Assembly: GCA_025360125.1 (NCBI GenBank)
Contig: JANYCU010000037.1
Location: 1 to 64,000, forward strand
Source: Armatimonadota bacterium
Lineage (GTDB): Bacteria > Armatimonadota > Fimbriimonadia > Fimbriimonadales > Fimbriimonadaceae
DNA: 64,000 nucleotides
Direction of reading: 5' to 3'
The notes under the pieces were generated by a model, which worked only from the letters and a program-made list of their open reading frames with translations, was not told the origin of the DNA and did not search any database. This document shows positions 33,194-42,167 of the stretch, piece after piece. Positions within the stretch are counted from its first letter, which is position 1. Every line of letters begins with the position of its first letter. The position numbers and the translations under genes were made by a program.

Positions 33194-34726
33194 TTAACCG
33201 ACGGAACCTTCTAAACTCACGCCCAACAGCTTTTGCGCTTCGACTGCGAATTCCATTGGGAGCTCGCGGAAGACGTCCTTACAGAAGCCGCTAACGATCA
33301 TGTTGACCGCGTCTTCGGTGGGGATTCCTCGCTGGTTACAGTACAGAATCTGGTCTTCGCCGATCTTCGACGTCGATGCCTCGTGCTCAACTGTCGCAGT
33401 CGGATTCTTCACTTCGATATAAGGGAAGGTGTGCGCGCCGCATCGGTCGCCCATCAGCATCGAGTCGCACTGAGAGTAGTTTCGTGCGCCATCGGCACCC
33501 GCGTTGATCTTCACTAATCCGCGATAAGTGTTCTGACCGTTTCCGGCTGAGATTCCCTTGGCGACGATGGTCGATTTGGTTCGCTTGCCGATGTGGATCA
33601 TCTTGGTTCCGGTGTCGGCTTGCTGCTTTCCAGCCGTGAGAGCCACGCTGTAGAACTCACCAATCGAGTCGTCGCCTTTGAGGATGACGCTTGGGTACTT
33701 CCATGTGATTGCGGAACCAGTTTCGACCTGGGTCCAGGTGACCTTCGAGGCCTTACCGTTGCAGATCGCACGCTTGGTGACGAAGTTAAAGATTCCGCCG
33801 ACGCCAGTCTTGGGGTCGCCGGGGTACCAATTCTGGACAGTGCTGTACTTGATCGTCGATTTGTCGCCGTTGGCTACGAGCTCGACAACCGCAGCGTGAA
33901 GCTGGTTCTCGTCACGCATCGGCGCAGTGCAACCTTCTAGGTAACTGACGAAACCACCTTCCTCGCAGATGATGAGCGTTCGCTCAAATTGACCCGTGTT
34001 CTCGGCGTTAATTCGGAAGTAGGTGCTGAGTTCCATCGGGCAACGGGTGCCCTTCGGAATGTATACAAACGAGCCATCGGAGAAGACGGCGGAGTTTAGG
34101 GTCGCATAGTAGTTGTCGCTGTACGGCACAACCGAGCCGAGGTGCTTTTGCACCAATTCGGGATGCTCATGAACCGCTTCGCTGATCGAGGAGAAGATAA
34201 TTCCAAGTTCACCCAGCTTCTTTTTGAAAGTAGTGACGACCGAGACGGAGTCGAAAACCGCGTCCACTGCGATCTTGCCTTCAAGTTCTTCGTAAGTTGC
34301 CTTGCGAGCGTCTGCAGCCGAAACCGCTGCACCCTTCACGTTCAACAAAACCTTTTGCTCCTCGACCGGAATTCCGAGCTTTTGGAAGGTCTTGAGGATC
34401 TCAGGATCGGCATCCTCTAAAGAATCCAAAAGAGGCTTCTTCTTTGGCGACGAGTAATACGAAATCGATTGGAGATCGACTGGCTTATAGTGAACGTTGG
34501 GCCAGGTCGGCTCCTTCATGGTGAGGAAGTGCTTGTATGCCTTGAGTCGCCAATCTAGCAGCCATTGCGGCTCATTCTTCTTGGCGCTAATGCGACGAAC
34601 GGTATCTTCGTTCAGACCGGGTTCGATGGTTTCCGACTCGATGTCGGTTTCCCAGCCATGTTCGTAGTCGCGATTGGCAAATTGCTCTAAGAGAGCGGTG
34701 GATTCATCCAGCACTTTTTCTGACAT
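33194..34726 (-). CDS. sufB: Fe-S cluster assembly scaffold protein SufB
   Basis: 510 residues, slightly longer than the usual 470-490 because of an acidic N-terminal extension. Typical SufB segments are present: PEWLLDWR-like [62 protein letters not shown] and the C-terminal [19 protein letters not shown]. It forms the scaffold on which Fe-S clusters are built with SufC and SufD. Neither partner lies beside it here. A GAGTGA site precedes the ATG, with a TATACT promoter about 58 bases upstream. Confidence 0.93.
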   Translation of the reverse strand: MSEKVLDESTALLEQFANRDYEHGWETDIESETIEPGLNEDTVRRISAKKNEPQWLLDWRLKAYKHFLTMKEPTWPNVHYKPVDLQSISYYSSPKKKPLLDSLEDADPEILKTFQKLGIPVEEQKVLLNVKGAAVSAADARKATYEELEGKIAVDAVFDSVSVVTTFKKKLGELGIIFSSISEAVHEHPELVQKHLGSVVPYSDNYYATLNSAVFSDGSFVYIPKGTRCPMELSTYFRINAENTGQFERTLIICEEGGFVSYLEGCTAPMRDENQLHAAVVELVANGDKSTIKYSTVQNWYPGDPKTGVGGIFNFVTKRAICNGKASKVTWTQVETGSAITWKYPSVILKGDDSIGEFYSVALTAGKQQADTGTKMIHIGKRTKSTIVAKGISAGNGQNTYRGLVKINAGADGARNYSQCDSMLMGDRCGAHTFPYIEVKNPTATVEHEASTSKIGEDQILYCNQRGIPTEDAVNMIVSGFCKDVFRELPMEFAVEAQKLLGVSLEGSVG

Positions 34727-34783
34727 ATTTCACTCTGCGTTCGTCCTCCTGGCAGCACCAGCTACACGTTCGCATATGTTTAA

Positions 34784-34789
34784 AGTATA
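34784..34789 (-). promoter_or_regulatory. sufB promoter -10 region
   Basis: TATACT on the minus strand, with TTCATG 16 bases upstream as a poor -35. It is embedded in an AT-rich, partly palindromic stretch (GTTTAAAGTATACATTAAAG on the plus strand) that could be an operator. Leader about 50 bases. Confidence 0.4.
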
Positions 34790-34852
34790 CATTAAAGTCG
34801 AGATTCATGAACGGGTGAACCATTCGGAAGTTCTAAGGCATCTAACTATAGA

Positions 34853-35629
34853 ATGATAGCCACTACTCTCTTTCTATCTACCATGCTTTTGACCCAGCAG
34901 CAGGTCCAAGCTCCGGTCCTGAAGGGATTCAAGTTAGGCACTCGACACGTGAAGGATCTTCCCGATAACGGCGGCTATCAAGTGTTTCAAAAGGATGGCA
35001 AAATCAAGGTCTTAACGAGAGTTGCATGGGTTCGGCATCAGCACGCCAAGAAATATCCGCCCAATCCAAAAGGAACCGTGAGGATAACTGAATCTGGGTT
35101 TCGAGCCTTCCTAACCCCCTCGGATGGTGTTGCGGCAACCGGAGGCAGACTCTATGGAATCGAAGTAGGAGAATGGGGAGGCGGAATTTACTTTGTTCCG
35201 AAGGACCGAAAGTCATTTTCAAGGGTGAGCACGCGTAACACCGACTGCCTAGATAGCTTCGGAAATGATATCTATGCCTTCCAGTCCTTAGATCACATGA
35301 TGTTTTCCTATGCTGACCTGGTTCAAGTTGAACCGAGGGAAGGCAAATGGAGCACCCGAGTAGTCAAGAGTTTTACCGAAGCACCAAGTGTTGTGGACCG
35401 AGACGGGGACCATTTTGTCTTGCTGATGGACTCGGAAGTCCTGGCATTGCGGCCTAATGGAGAGCAGAGGCAGATCTATAAAATCAATCTGAAGGGCGAG
35501 CGGTTCTGGTGCATGACAATTTTGCCAAATGGCCAAATCTGGATTGGATGCGATTCTGGAGTTACCGCGCTCGTTCCTACGGCGAATGGAACGTACAAGC
35601 CTTTCAGTTATATTCCGATCAAAGCCTAA
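34853..35629 (+). CDS. Secreted protein of unknown function, possible partial beta-propeller
   Basis: 258 residues. The N-terminal MIATTLFLSTMLLTQQQVQA is a signal sequence. The rest is beta-rich with repeated short strands such as RLYGIEVGEWGGGIYFVP and CMTILPNGQIWIGCDSGVTA, the latter like a blade of a two-component-regulator-type propeller. No catalytic motif is seen and no family is recognised. It diverges from sufB and ends 2 bases from the convergent gpsA. Confidence 0.6.
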   Translation: MIATTLFLSTMLLTQQQVQAPVLKGFKLGTRHVKDLPDNGGYQVFQKDGKIKVLTRVAWVRHQHAKKYPPNPKGTVRITESGFRAFLTPSDGVAATGGRLYGIEVGEWGGGIYFVPKDRKSFSRVSTRNTDCLDSFGNDIYAFQSLDHMMFSYADLVQVEPREGKWSTRVVKSFTEAPSVVDRDGDHFVLLMDSEVLALRPNGEQRQIYKINLKGERFWCMTILPNGQIWIGCDSGVTALVPTANGTYKPFSYIPIKA

Positions 35630-35631
35630 TG

Positions 35632-36684
35632 TTAATGCCCCGTCTTGTCGTCGAGGTCCCTTTCCATCTTCTCTCCACCGTACGTTTGGTGGGTTAAGTG
35701 ACCAAAATCAAGACCTTCTTCGCGAGTCATTCGCTCCATCAGCAAAGCAACCGCGCCGCGAGGGGCGATCTTCTCTCGAACGACGCCGTCGATCATTTCA
35801 AAAACCGGAATCTGAATCCCTTCGTGGCGAGCAACGTGCATGACGGCCTCGGCTGTGTTCACGCCTTCGGCCACTTGACCGATGTCTCTTAACGCTTCGG
35901 CAATATGCTTGCCCGAACCGATGGCGTAGCCAAGGCGATAGTTACGAGAGAGTTTGGAACTTGCAGTCGCAAACAAATCACCAACTCCGGCGATACCCAT
36001 AAAAGTCTCCAGTCGTCCGCCATGAGCAAGACCATAAGTAATCATTTCCTTGAGACCACGCGCCATCAGCGCGCCCTTCGTATTGTCGCCAAATCCAAGT
36101 CCGTCGGAAACTCCGCCGCCGATCGCGAGAACATTCTTAAGCGCTCCTGCCAGTTCAACCCCAATAACATCATCGCTGGCGTAGACACGGAAAGATGGCG
36201 AGTTAAGGTTGCCACGAATCCTGTCTGCTACGGCGGGATCTTTGCTCGCGGCAACGGCCGCGGTCGGGATACCTTGAACGACTTCCACGGCTAGGTTTGG
36301 GCCGCTGACAACCCCGACTTTGGCGTTGGGAAAGCACTCTTCAGCGATGGTGGTGGCTACCTTTCCAGAATCAGTTTCCAGACCTTTGGTCGCCATGATG
36401 AGGATCGGCGTCTCGCCCTTCATCTCGCTAAAGACATTGCGAATAGCGCTTGCCGGCAGGGCAATGTAAGCGATTGGCGCGCCTTGATAGTTCTTAAGTT
36501 CGTCGACCGAAACTTCCTTTGGGAACGGAAATCCTGGAAGGTATTTCATGTTCTCGCGGCATTGGCCCATGATCATGACTTCCTCGTGATCTCGACCGTA
36601 AATGGTGACGTCAAGCCCATTTCGAGCAAGAAGAATAGCTAGAGCCGTTCCCCAGCTTCCGGCACCAATAACCGCGACGTCCAT
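35632..36684 (-). CDS. gpsA: Glycerol-3-phosphate dehydrogenase [NAD(P)+]
   Basis: 350 residues from the ATG at 36684 (a TTG at 36693 is possible). The NAD loop V-I-G-A-G-S-W-G-T-A-L-A, substrate segment V-S-G-P-N-L-A-V-E-V, catalytic Lys in GALKNVLAIGGG and the R-L-E-T-F-M-G-I-A-G-V-G-D-L region are all present. It makes sn-glycerol 3-phosphate for phospholipids; the next enzyme of that path, plsY, is at 56258. A perfect TATAAT 8 bases before the ATG implies a leaderless transcript. Confidence 0.94.
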   Translation of the reverse strand: MDVAVIGAGSWGTALAILLARNGLDVTIYGRDHEEVMIMGQCRENMKYLPGFPFPKEVSVDELKNYQGAPIAYIALPASAIRNVFSEMKGETPILIMATKGLETDSGKVATTIAEECFPNAKVGVVSGPNLAVEVVQGIPTAAVAASKDPAVADRIRGNLNSPSFRVYASDDVIGVELAGALKNVLAIGGGVSDGLGFGDNTKGALMARGLKEMITYGLAHGGRLETFMGIAGVGDLFATASSKLSRNYRLGYAIGSGKHIAEALRDIGQVAEGVNTAEAVMHVARHEGIQIPVFEMIDGVVREKIAPRGAVALLMERMTREEGLDFGHLTHQTYGGEKMERDLDDKTGH

Positions 36685-36692
36685 TGTTACCA

Positions 36693-36698
36693 ATTATA
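36693..36698 (-). promoter_or_regulatory. gpsA -10 box (leaderless)
   Basis: Perfect TATAAT on the minus strand, 8 bases before the ATG at 36684, between crcB and gpsA. It shows that gpsA can be transcribed separately from crcB. Confidence 0.55.
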
Positions 36699-36720
36699 AT
36701 CGGTATTTTTACGGTAAAGC

Positions 36721-37074
36721 TTAACCCGAGAGCTTAGATCCAAAAGCGAACCCAATTGCGCATAATGCGATGCTAGCGATCGTCTGGAGGGAAACGTTTC
36801 CGATGGCGGCCAAATATTCCTTCCGTTGGAATTGCTCGACGACATCCAGGGAAAAAGTTGAGTAGGTCGTGTATCCGCCCAGGATGCCCGTCCCAAGGAA
36901 GAGATATTTCGGATCTTGCTTGGCGAACACGGCGGCGACAATTCCGAGGAGAAAGCTGCCCGAAATGTTGATCAGCGCAATGGTCCATGGCGGCTTTTGG
37001 ATTGCGATGAGCAGACCGTACCGCGCCATCGCACCAATCATCGCTCCAATTCCGACCAGCAAGGCGTTTTTCAT
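36721..37074 (-). CDS. crcB: Fluoride channel CrcB/FluC
   Basis: 117 residues, four spans. Seen: G-A-M-I-G-A-M-A-R-Y-G near the N-terminus, the invariant Asn in T-I-A-L-I-N-I-S-G-S-F-L-L-G, and GTGILGGYTTYSTFSLD carrying the phenyl-box residues. It forms a dual-topology dimer that exports fluoride from the cytoplasm. A TAAAAT box lies 9 bases before the ATG. I did not find a fluoride riboswitch upstream. Confidence 0.92.
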   Translation of the reverse strand: MKNALLVGIGAMIGAMARYGLLIAIQKPPWTIALINISGSFLLGIVAAVFAKQDPKYLFLGTGILGGYTTYSTFSLDVVEQFQRKEYLAAIGNVSLQTIASIALCAIGFAFGSKLSG

Positions 37075-37128
37075 GCTATGTTAATTTTAGCGTTTTTACC
37101 CCAATTTTTTGGGAAATTCCATTGGCTT

Positions 37129-37194
37129 TCAATCATCCACCCAGTCACTTCAGCTATGGCCCCTGAAGTGCCAGCCCTCCATTCTTTGGAGGGC
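37129..37194 (-). repeat. Two-hairpin repeat, left copy (reads leftwards)
   Basis: Read on the minus strand from 37194: GCCCTCC, loop AAAGAAT, GGAGGGC, then TGGCACTTCAG, loop, CTGAAGTG, and a tail containing GGATGATT. It has the same parts in the same order, including loop AAAGAAT and tail GGATGATT, as the copy at 37674-37760. The two copies lie on either side of the DUF559 gene and point outwards. Confidence 0.75.
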
Positions 37195-37224
37195 ATATAT
37201 CCGAGCAGAGTCCAAGATCATTTT

Positions 37225-37629
37225 CTAGTCGATGTCCTTAACATCGACCTCGCCAAGACAGATCAATCGAATGAAGTCAGCAACGCCAGCCGGATTCTCG
37301 AAAACTCTTCTTGCAGAGATTCGCACGACGGTTACTCCGGCGCTTCGAAGTTTTTCGTCTCGGATTGAATCTGAATGCTCCTTCAAAACATGGATATTGC
37401 CATCGATTTCGAAAGCGATTTTCTTCTTAGCGCAATAGAAATCGACGATAATTCCAGGCAATATGGCGGCTTGACGGCGGAATGTAAATCCCTTGTTGTA
37501 CTTTGGCCGCAGATGTTGCCAAAGAATGACTTCTGGCGGAGACATTTCCTTTCGAAGTCTTCGCGACCGGGATATCTGCTTAGGTGCAGCTTTTGACAAG
37601 TGTTTTCGCTGAGATTCTTTTTCACTCAA
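37225..37629 (-). CDS. DUF559 endonuclease-like protein (Vsr-type fold)
   Basis: 134 residues from a TTG start, with a TAGAAT box 9 bases upstream. The DUF559 pattern is clear: S-R-R-L-R-K-E-M-S-P-P-E-V-I-L-W, KGFTFRRQAAILPGIIVDFY, then F-E-I-D-G-N-I-H and VVRISARRVFENPAGV. The Asp of VDF and the Glu/Asp of EIDG would be the metal site of a PD-(D/E)xK nuclease. These genes are common stand-alone accessory genes and often travel between genomes. It is bracketed by two inverted copies of a hairpin repeat. Confidence 0.85.
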   Translation of the reverse strand: MSEKESQRKHLSKAAPKQISRSRRLRKEMSPPEVILWQHLRPKYNKGFTFRRQAAILPGIIVDFYCAKKKIAFEIDGNIHVLKEHSDSIRDEKLRSAGVTVVRISARRVFENPAGVADFIRLICLGEVDVKDID

Positions 37630-37673
37630 ACTCTATCGATTCTACTAAACATTTGCATTGTAAAAGACTTAAT

Positions 37674-37760
37674 CCTTCCCAAAGAATGGGAAGGTGGCGC
37701 GCCAGTCACCCCAAAATCACCGCAAAGCTTGACTGGCGCGACGGAAGGGATGATTCGACC
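37674..37760 (+). repeat. Two-hairpin repeat, right copy (reads rightwards)
   Basis: CCTTCCC, loop AAAGAAT, GGGAAGG (37674-37694), then CGCGCCAGTCA (37698-37708) pairing with TGACTGGCGCG (37730-37740) and the tail ACGGAAGGGATGATTCGACC (37741-37760). It has the same architecture as 37129-37194 in inverted orientation. Confidence 0.75.
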
Positions 37761-37793
37761 ACATGACGCGAGTGCAATAGTGGAAAATATGTC

Positions 37794-38849
37794 ATGCCTC
37801 GAAAAGTGTTGATCGCCCCGAATGCCTTCAAAGGCACTTTTTCTGCTCTAAAGGTCTGCGAGGCAATCTCAAAGGCGATCAACCCAGCATTCGAGTTCAA
37901 AGCTCTGCCACTATCGGACGGGGGAGACGGCTTTGTCGACGTCATCCACTACTTGATTCCGGAATTGCCAGTCTTAGCAACCGAAGTAACCGGACCTATC
38001 ACGAACCAACGAAAGGTGCATGCTCGATGGATATGGGATGAAGGCAACCGGATCGCGTACATCGAATCGGCCAAAGCCTGCGGAATGTCACTCTTAGAAG
38101 GACCGTTGAACCCAATGGAAGCGACGTCGTATGGCCTGGGTGAACTCATTGCTGCAGCCATTGGCAAAGGTGCGGAAGACATTTATGTCGGTCTTGGTGG
38201 AACAGCTTGCACCGATGGTGGAGTTGGTGTCATGCAGGCTCTTGGTTGGCAGTTCTTGGATCAAGCAAATCGCCAGATTGGACCCGGCGGCGGACGACTC
38301 ATTGAAATTCACCGAGTCCTGCCTGGCCCGAAAATAAAGGTCAATTTGAACTTGATGACCGATGTCAATAACCACTTGCTTGGCGACAATGGCGCGGCTC
38401 CGGTGTTTGGCCCCCAAAAGGGAGCGAATCCCGCCCAGGTCTTTGAATTGGAAAAAGGGCTATCCAATCTCTGGCTTCATATCTACAAGATCTTCAAAAT
38501 GAATATCGACTTTCCAGGGGCTGGAGCTGGGGGCGGAATCCCCGCGGCAATGGCTTTGACCGATTGCGCTTCGGTCGGCTCAGGATTCGAGCTAATTGCC
38601 GACCTTGGCGATCTTGAAGAACTGATCGCTTGGGCGGACATCGTTGTCACGGGTGAAGGGAAGTTCGACGCCCAGTCTACGATGGGCAAGGCTCCTGGCC
38701 AAGTCGTCAATCTTTCGCGGGCACAAGGGAAACGAGTTGCCCTTTTTGCGGGCTCGATTGAGCAGAAGGTAGGTGACGTAAATATCGAACTGACCAAGTT
38801 CGGCGGAGACCTGGAGCAAGCAGCCGTGGCGTTGGCGAATCAGCTTTGA
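37794..38849 (+). CDS. Glycerate kinase (type 1, GK-I family)
   Basis: 351 residues. Starts V-L-I-A-P-N-A-F-K-G-T-F-S-A, with L-S-D-G-G-D-G-F and VGLGGTACTDGGVGVMQALG, then GAGAGGGIPAAM and the C-terminal DIVVTGEGKFDAQSTMGKAP. These match the family that phosphorylates glycerate to 2-phosphoglycerate (or 3-phosphoglycerate in some members). It lies downstream of the right copy of the hairpin repeat. The stop overlaps the convergent MFS gene by 10 bases. Confidence 0.9.
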   Translation: MPRKVLIAPNAFKGTFSALKVCEAISKAINPAFEFKALPLSDGGDGFVDVIHYLIPELPVLATEVTGPITNQRKVHARWIWDEGNRIAYIESAKACGMSLLEGPLNPMEATSYGLGELIAAAIGKGAEDIYVGLGGTACTDGGVGVMQALGWQFLDQANRQIGPGGGRLIEIHRVLPGPKIKVNLNLMTDVNNHLLGDNGAAPVFGPQKGANPAQVFELEKGLSNLWLHIYKIFKMNIDFPGAGAGGGIPAAMALTDCASVGSGFELIADLGDLEELIAWADIVVTGEGKFDAQSTMGKAPGQVVNLSRAQGKRVALFAGSIEQKVGDVNIELTKFGGDLEQAAVALANQL

Positions 38850-40021
38850 TCCTCAGTCTTATGATTTCGTGCCACAAAGAGGACGGGAATCGTCGGGAAA
38901 AGAAGCAAAGCGGCAGTAACGACCGCGCTCATCGCCGATAGCTTCTGACCAATACCGCCAACGATTGGCCCGCCCGCGATCTCACCAAGGCTGTGTGATT
39001 GGGACGAGAATGAAAGAATGGTCGCCCGCGTCTGCGGCGGAGCGTACAGATTCGTCCAAGTGGTGAGCAAAGGATCAACCATTCGCCTAATCGAGCGGCT
39101 AATGACATAAAAAATGATCGCAATGGTAAACGATTGAGTGAGGGCAAAGCCAAGGATAGAGCAGATCAAAACTCCGGTCAGAATAAGCAGCGCAGTGGTG
39201 ATCGAGCGGGCAGAGTTCATGTCGAGCACTTTCGAAATTCCGACATTGAGCCCCATGCCTCCGACCTGGGTCAGGATTCCAAACAGAGCCCACCAAAACG
39301 TGTCGTCAAACGGTCCAATATGCGGCATTGGACTAAATGCATCGAGGAACGTCTTGCTCCATAAGCGATCAAAACCCTCTGATGCAAATCCGTAAAACAC
39401 GCTGACGAGCAGCACCAAGAAGAGCAGCCGATAGAGTCGAACGGTGGTCCACCCTTCTCGAAAAGTCGACCAGAATTTTCGTTCTTGATCGCCCCGATGA
39501 AACCCCCGTTCAGTCATCCATAATCGGGCGGAGATCGCGAAGATGAAAAAGCCAATTCCCGAAACGAGGAACACCATCGGGAGGCCAAACAGGGAGAGAA
39601 AAAGCGCGAAAACGGGTCCCAACATTCGTCCGATAAAGGAAGTCCGCTGACCGAGAAAAAACGCTTGACCAGCACTCACACCCGGATCGGTAAACGGAAT
39701 TTCATCGGCGACCCACGCATCATGAGCACCACTAACAAACGTATCTCCGATGCCGAGAATAATTTGCGACGCGATGACCACCCCGGCAATGGGAAACGCC
39801 CCTTGCAAGAAGAACGCAATGCCGACGACAAACCAGCCGATGACGACACTGGTTCGGCGGCTGAAAAGGTCCGCAACAACCCCCGTAGGGACTTCAAAAA
39901 GGAGAATGGAAAGCTCGTAAAGAGTCCCCATAAACACCACCATGAAAGCTCCGAAATGGATGTTTTTAAGGTGATAGACGGTTTGAATCGTCCAAACACT
40001 GGAAAACAGGAATCCATTCAA
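38840..40021 (-). CDS. MFS transporter
   Basis: 393 residues if started at the TTG at 40021, with about 12 spans. After span 2 comes EVPTGVVADLFSRRTSVVIGW, the D-x-x-x-R-R motif A of MFS drug/sugar carriers, and span 4 is followed by G-A-H-D-A-W-V-A-D-E. The frame stays open for 14 codons upstream (T-A-L-K-T-Y-R-L-N-S-F-L), a typical MFS N-terminus, but contains no ATG, GTG or TTG. A start at ATC 40057 or GTC 40060, 6-9 bases after a TAGCAT box, is therefore possible. The substrate is unknown. Confidence 0.78.
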   Translation of the reverse strand: MNGFLFSSVWTIQTVYHLKNIHFGAFMVVFMGTLYELSILLFEVPTGVVADLFSRRTSVVIGWFVVGIAFFLQGAFPIAGVVIASQIILGIGDTFVSGAHDAWVADEIPFTDPGVSAGQAFFLGQRTSFIGRMLGPVFALFLSLFGLPMVFLVSGIGFFIFAISARLWMTERGFHRGDQERKFWSTFREGWTTVRLYRLLFLVLLVSVFYGFASEGFDRLWSKTFLDAFSPMPHIGPFDDTFWWALFGILTQVGGMGLNVGISKVLDMNSARSITTALLILTGVLICSILGFALTQSFTIAIIFYVISRSIRRMVDPLLTTWTNLYAPPQTRATILSFSSQSHSLGEIAGGPIVGGIGQKLSAMSAVVTAALLLFPTIPVLFVARNHKTEDQS

Positions 40022-40118
40022 AAACGAGTTGAGTCGGTAGGTCTTAAGGGCAGTGATGACCGCTCAATGCTACCCCGCGCAACCGAAACCGTCGGAACGG
40101 AGTATTGTTTCCCTAGCG

Positions 40119-40568
40119 ATGGCCCCAATTTCTTCGATGAACCAGTTCAAAGAGCACGAAAAGGTCCTTGCTGCTACCGTAAACGTTTCCGCGATTTTCG
40201 TCCCCTACTTGGGACCAATTATTGGCATCATTGTCGGGGCCAAATCGCCCTACGTCAAGTACCACGCTTACCGAAATCTGATCGAAGAGATCATGTCGTT
40301 CTTGGTCATCACATTCCTCATCATCTGCTCCCTATCCTATACGATCTACTCTCTATACCACTCCCAAAGGGATGGATTCGATCTGGCGAAAATCGATTGG
40401 GTTACGATCATCTTCAAAGCAGTCTTGACTTGGCTTCTCCTCGGATTGTGGACGGTTGTGAATACCCTCCTGAGCATTCGTGATGCCATTCAAGCATTGA
40501 GTGGCAAACTGCCTGCCAAGCCTAAGTGGAGCGAGCGCAAAGCAATGAGTCTCTCTGGATTGAGCTAA
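40119..40568 (+). CDS. DUF4870-like small membrane protein
   Basis: 149 residues from the ATG at 40119; an in-frame ATG at 40137 is the alternative. Three spans: about residues 20-40 (VSAIFVPYLGPIIGIIVGAK), 55-75 and 100-120. The loop P-Y-V-K-Y-H-A-Y-R-N-L after the first span is the conserved H-A signature of DUF4870 proteins. Function is unknown. It is divergent from the MFS gene, and their 5' regions face each other. Confidence 0.7.
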   Translation: MAPISSMNQFKEHEKVLAATVNVSAIFVPYLGPIIGIIVGAKSPYVKYHAYRNLIEEIMSFLVITFLIICSLSYTIYSLYHSQRDGFDLAKIDWVTIIFKAVLTWLLLGLWTVVNTLLSIRDAIQALSGKLPAKPKWSERKAMSLSGLS

Positions 40569-40640
40569 TTCCAGTTTGCATTTCTTGCGGTTATTCGGCT
40601 GATCCGACCCAAAGGAGCCGGAATTTGCTAAGATCTGAAT

Positions 40641-40976
40641 ATGAAAACATATGTTCTGTTGATGCTCGACGATGATATTTGGCAGACTTTTGACGAAGCC
40701 AGCCAAAATCTATGGATTTCCAAGTATCGACTGTGGGCGCAAGAGATCGACGACAAAATCATCAAGGCCGACCCAATTAACTCAGCGGGGCAGTTCATCA
40801 GCGTCGTTGATGGCGAGGTCATGGTCGAAGCCAAAGACTATACGGGCGACCCGGACCACATGACGGGCTACTTCATCTACCAAGCCGAGGATTGGGACGA
40901 AGCGGTTGAAATCGCCAAGGGTTGCCCAACGCTCCAATACGGTGGGCGTATCGAACTTCGAGTGGTGGGCCATTGA
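40641..40976 (+). CDS. YCII-domain protein
   Basis: 111 residues with the ferredoxin-like YCII pattern: T-Y-V-L-L-M-L-D-D-D, a central V-V-D-G-E-V-M-V-E-A, GYFIYQAEDWDEAVEIAKGC and the ending G-R-I-E-L-R-V-V. Family members are small, often dimeric proteins with poorly known catalytic roles. TAAGAT lies 6 bases before the ATG. Its stop overlaps the start of the next gene (TTGA). Confidence 0.85.
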   Translation: MKTYVLLMLDDDIWQTFDEASQNLWISKYRLWAQEIDDKIIKADPINSAGQFISVVDGEVMVEAKDYTGDPDHMTGYFIYQAEDWDEAVEIAKGCPTLQYGGRIELRVVGH

Positions 40977-42160
40977 CCGAGAAAATCCGGGCGTATTTGG
41001 CCCACCGCCAGGGCCTTTTGGAGTTTTCGACCAAGTCGAACCGCGAAGTCCTATCCGAGGTTGGCTGGGTAAGGAGTGTCGGTGGCCACAATGTCTACAT
41101 AACCTTGCTGGCTCGGAACCAAAGCACGAAAGCCCAGACCGAACAGGACGCCAAGAACCACGAGATTTATGAGTTCGCCAGCGCGCGCGGCTGCACGTAC
41201 TTTTTGCCGAGTGACGACTTCCATGTCGGAATCAAATGTGGTCAAGGATTCAACGATGCTTCTTCAATCCGAACCGCCAAAACGAAACTTGGCTTTACCG
41301 ATGATGACCTGGTGAAGTTGAAGACCGGAATTGTCAGGGCCCTAAAAAACGGTGCCCTTGACACCAACGGAATCAAAAAGGAGCTCGGTGACCTCGTCAT
41401 CAACTTTGGCGAGCTTGGCAAAAAGGTCGGACAAACGACGAGCCTTTCGCTCGGGCTGCTTAGCCTGCAAGCCGAAGCACAGATTCGTCGGGTGCCGAAA
41501 GGTTGGGCACTCGAAGCTCAAAGCTACGAATATGAACTATTCAAAAATCCGCCCAACGTCGGGGATTCTTACTCAAAGGACCAAGCCTACGCCGATCTCG
41601 CCGAGCGATATTGGAATTGGATCGGACTAGCCAACCCTGATCATTTTCAATGGTTCAGCGGACTCGGAGTCGGTGCAGCAAAGAAAGCTGTCGAGGGTTT
41701 AAGCTTAGTTCCCGTAGAGGGAACTGACCTGCTCATTCATGCCGATCTTGCCGACGATTTCCGCAGATTCGAAGTGCCGTTGAAACCTGTCTATCGGCTC
41801 ATTACTAACCTCGATGGCCTGTTCCTGCACCGCCGCGAAATCCAATCGCTGATCGATCCGGCCGACCTGGATCGCCAAGTGCCCGCCGAAAAGGGAACCG
41901 GGTCCCTCCTCAAAGCCCAAGATCTCAGCAACCACGCCATCGTGGATCGAGGCAGAATCGTCGGCCTGTGGGAGTTCGAACAGCATTCGGGCTCTCTTGT
42001 TCATGCTTTATTCGTGCCGATGAACGATGAGCTGCAAGCAGAAATTAGGCGAACCGAGGCTTTCATCCGCGATCAGTTAGGCGATTGTCGATGCTTTAGC
42101 TTAGATTCACCGAAGTCGCGACAACCCGCCATCGATACGCTCCGCGCAATGTCACAATGA
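40973..42160 (+). CDS. AlkZ/YcaQ-like winged-helix DNA glycosylase family protein
   Basis: 395 residues from the TTG at 40973, chosen because it overlaps the YCII stop (TTGA) and gives a natural N-terminus T-E-K-I-R-A-Y-L-A-H-R-Q-G-L. The HTH_42 architecture is seen as three winged-helix-like segments, with DDLVKLKTGIVRALKNGALD in the middle, AEAQIRRVPKGWALEAQSYE, and GRIVGLWEFEQHSGSL near the end. Characterised relatives excise bulky adducts from DNA. Here the active-site QxQ motif of AlkZ is not obvious (a HRQG stretch is at the N-terminus), so activity is uncertain. Confidence 0.75.
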   Translation: MTEKIRAYLAHRQGLLEFSTKSNREVLSEVGWVRSVGGHNVYITLLARNQSTKAQTEQDAKNHEIYEFASARGCTYFLPSDDFHVGIKCGQGFNDASSIRTAKTKLGFTDDDLVKLKTGIVRALKNGALDTNGIKKELGDLVINFGELGKKVGQTTSLSLGLLSLQAEAQIRRVPKGWALEAQSYEYELFKNPPNVGDSYSKDQAYADLAERYWNWIGLANPDHFQWFSGLGVGAAKKAVEGLSLVPVEGTDLLIHADLADDFRRFEVPLKPVYRLITNLDGLFLHRREIQSLIDPADLDRQVPAEKGTGSLLKAQDLSNHAIVDRGRIVGLWEFEQHSGSLVHALFVPMNDELQAEIRRTEAFIRDQLGDCRCFSLDSPKSRQPAIDTLRAMSQ

Positions 42161-42167
42161 AGATAGC

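Noticed and set aside
37075-37224. Fluoride riboswitch upstream of crcB
   Set aside because: The conserved pseudoknot sequence is absent; the hairpins there belong to the two-hairpin repeat.
39665-40483. Plus-strand open frame across the MFS start
   Set aside because: Composition is charged and low in hydrophobic residues, no motif; it overlaps two recognisable genes.
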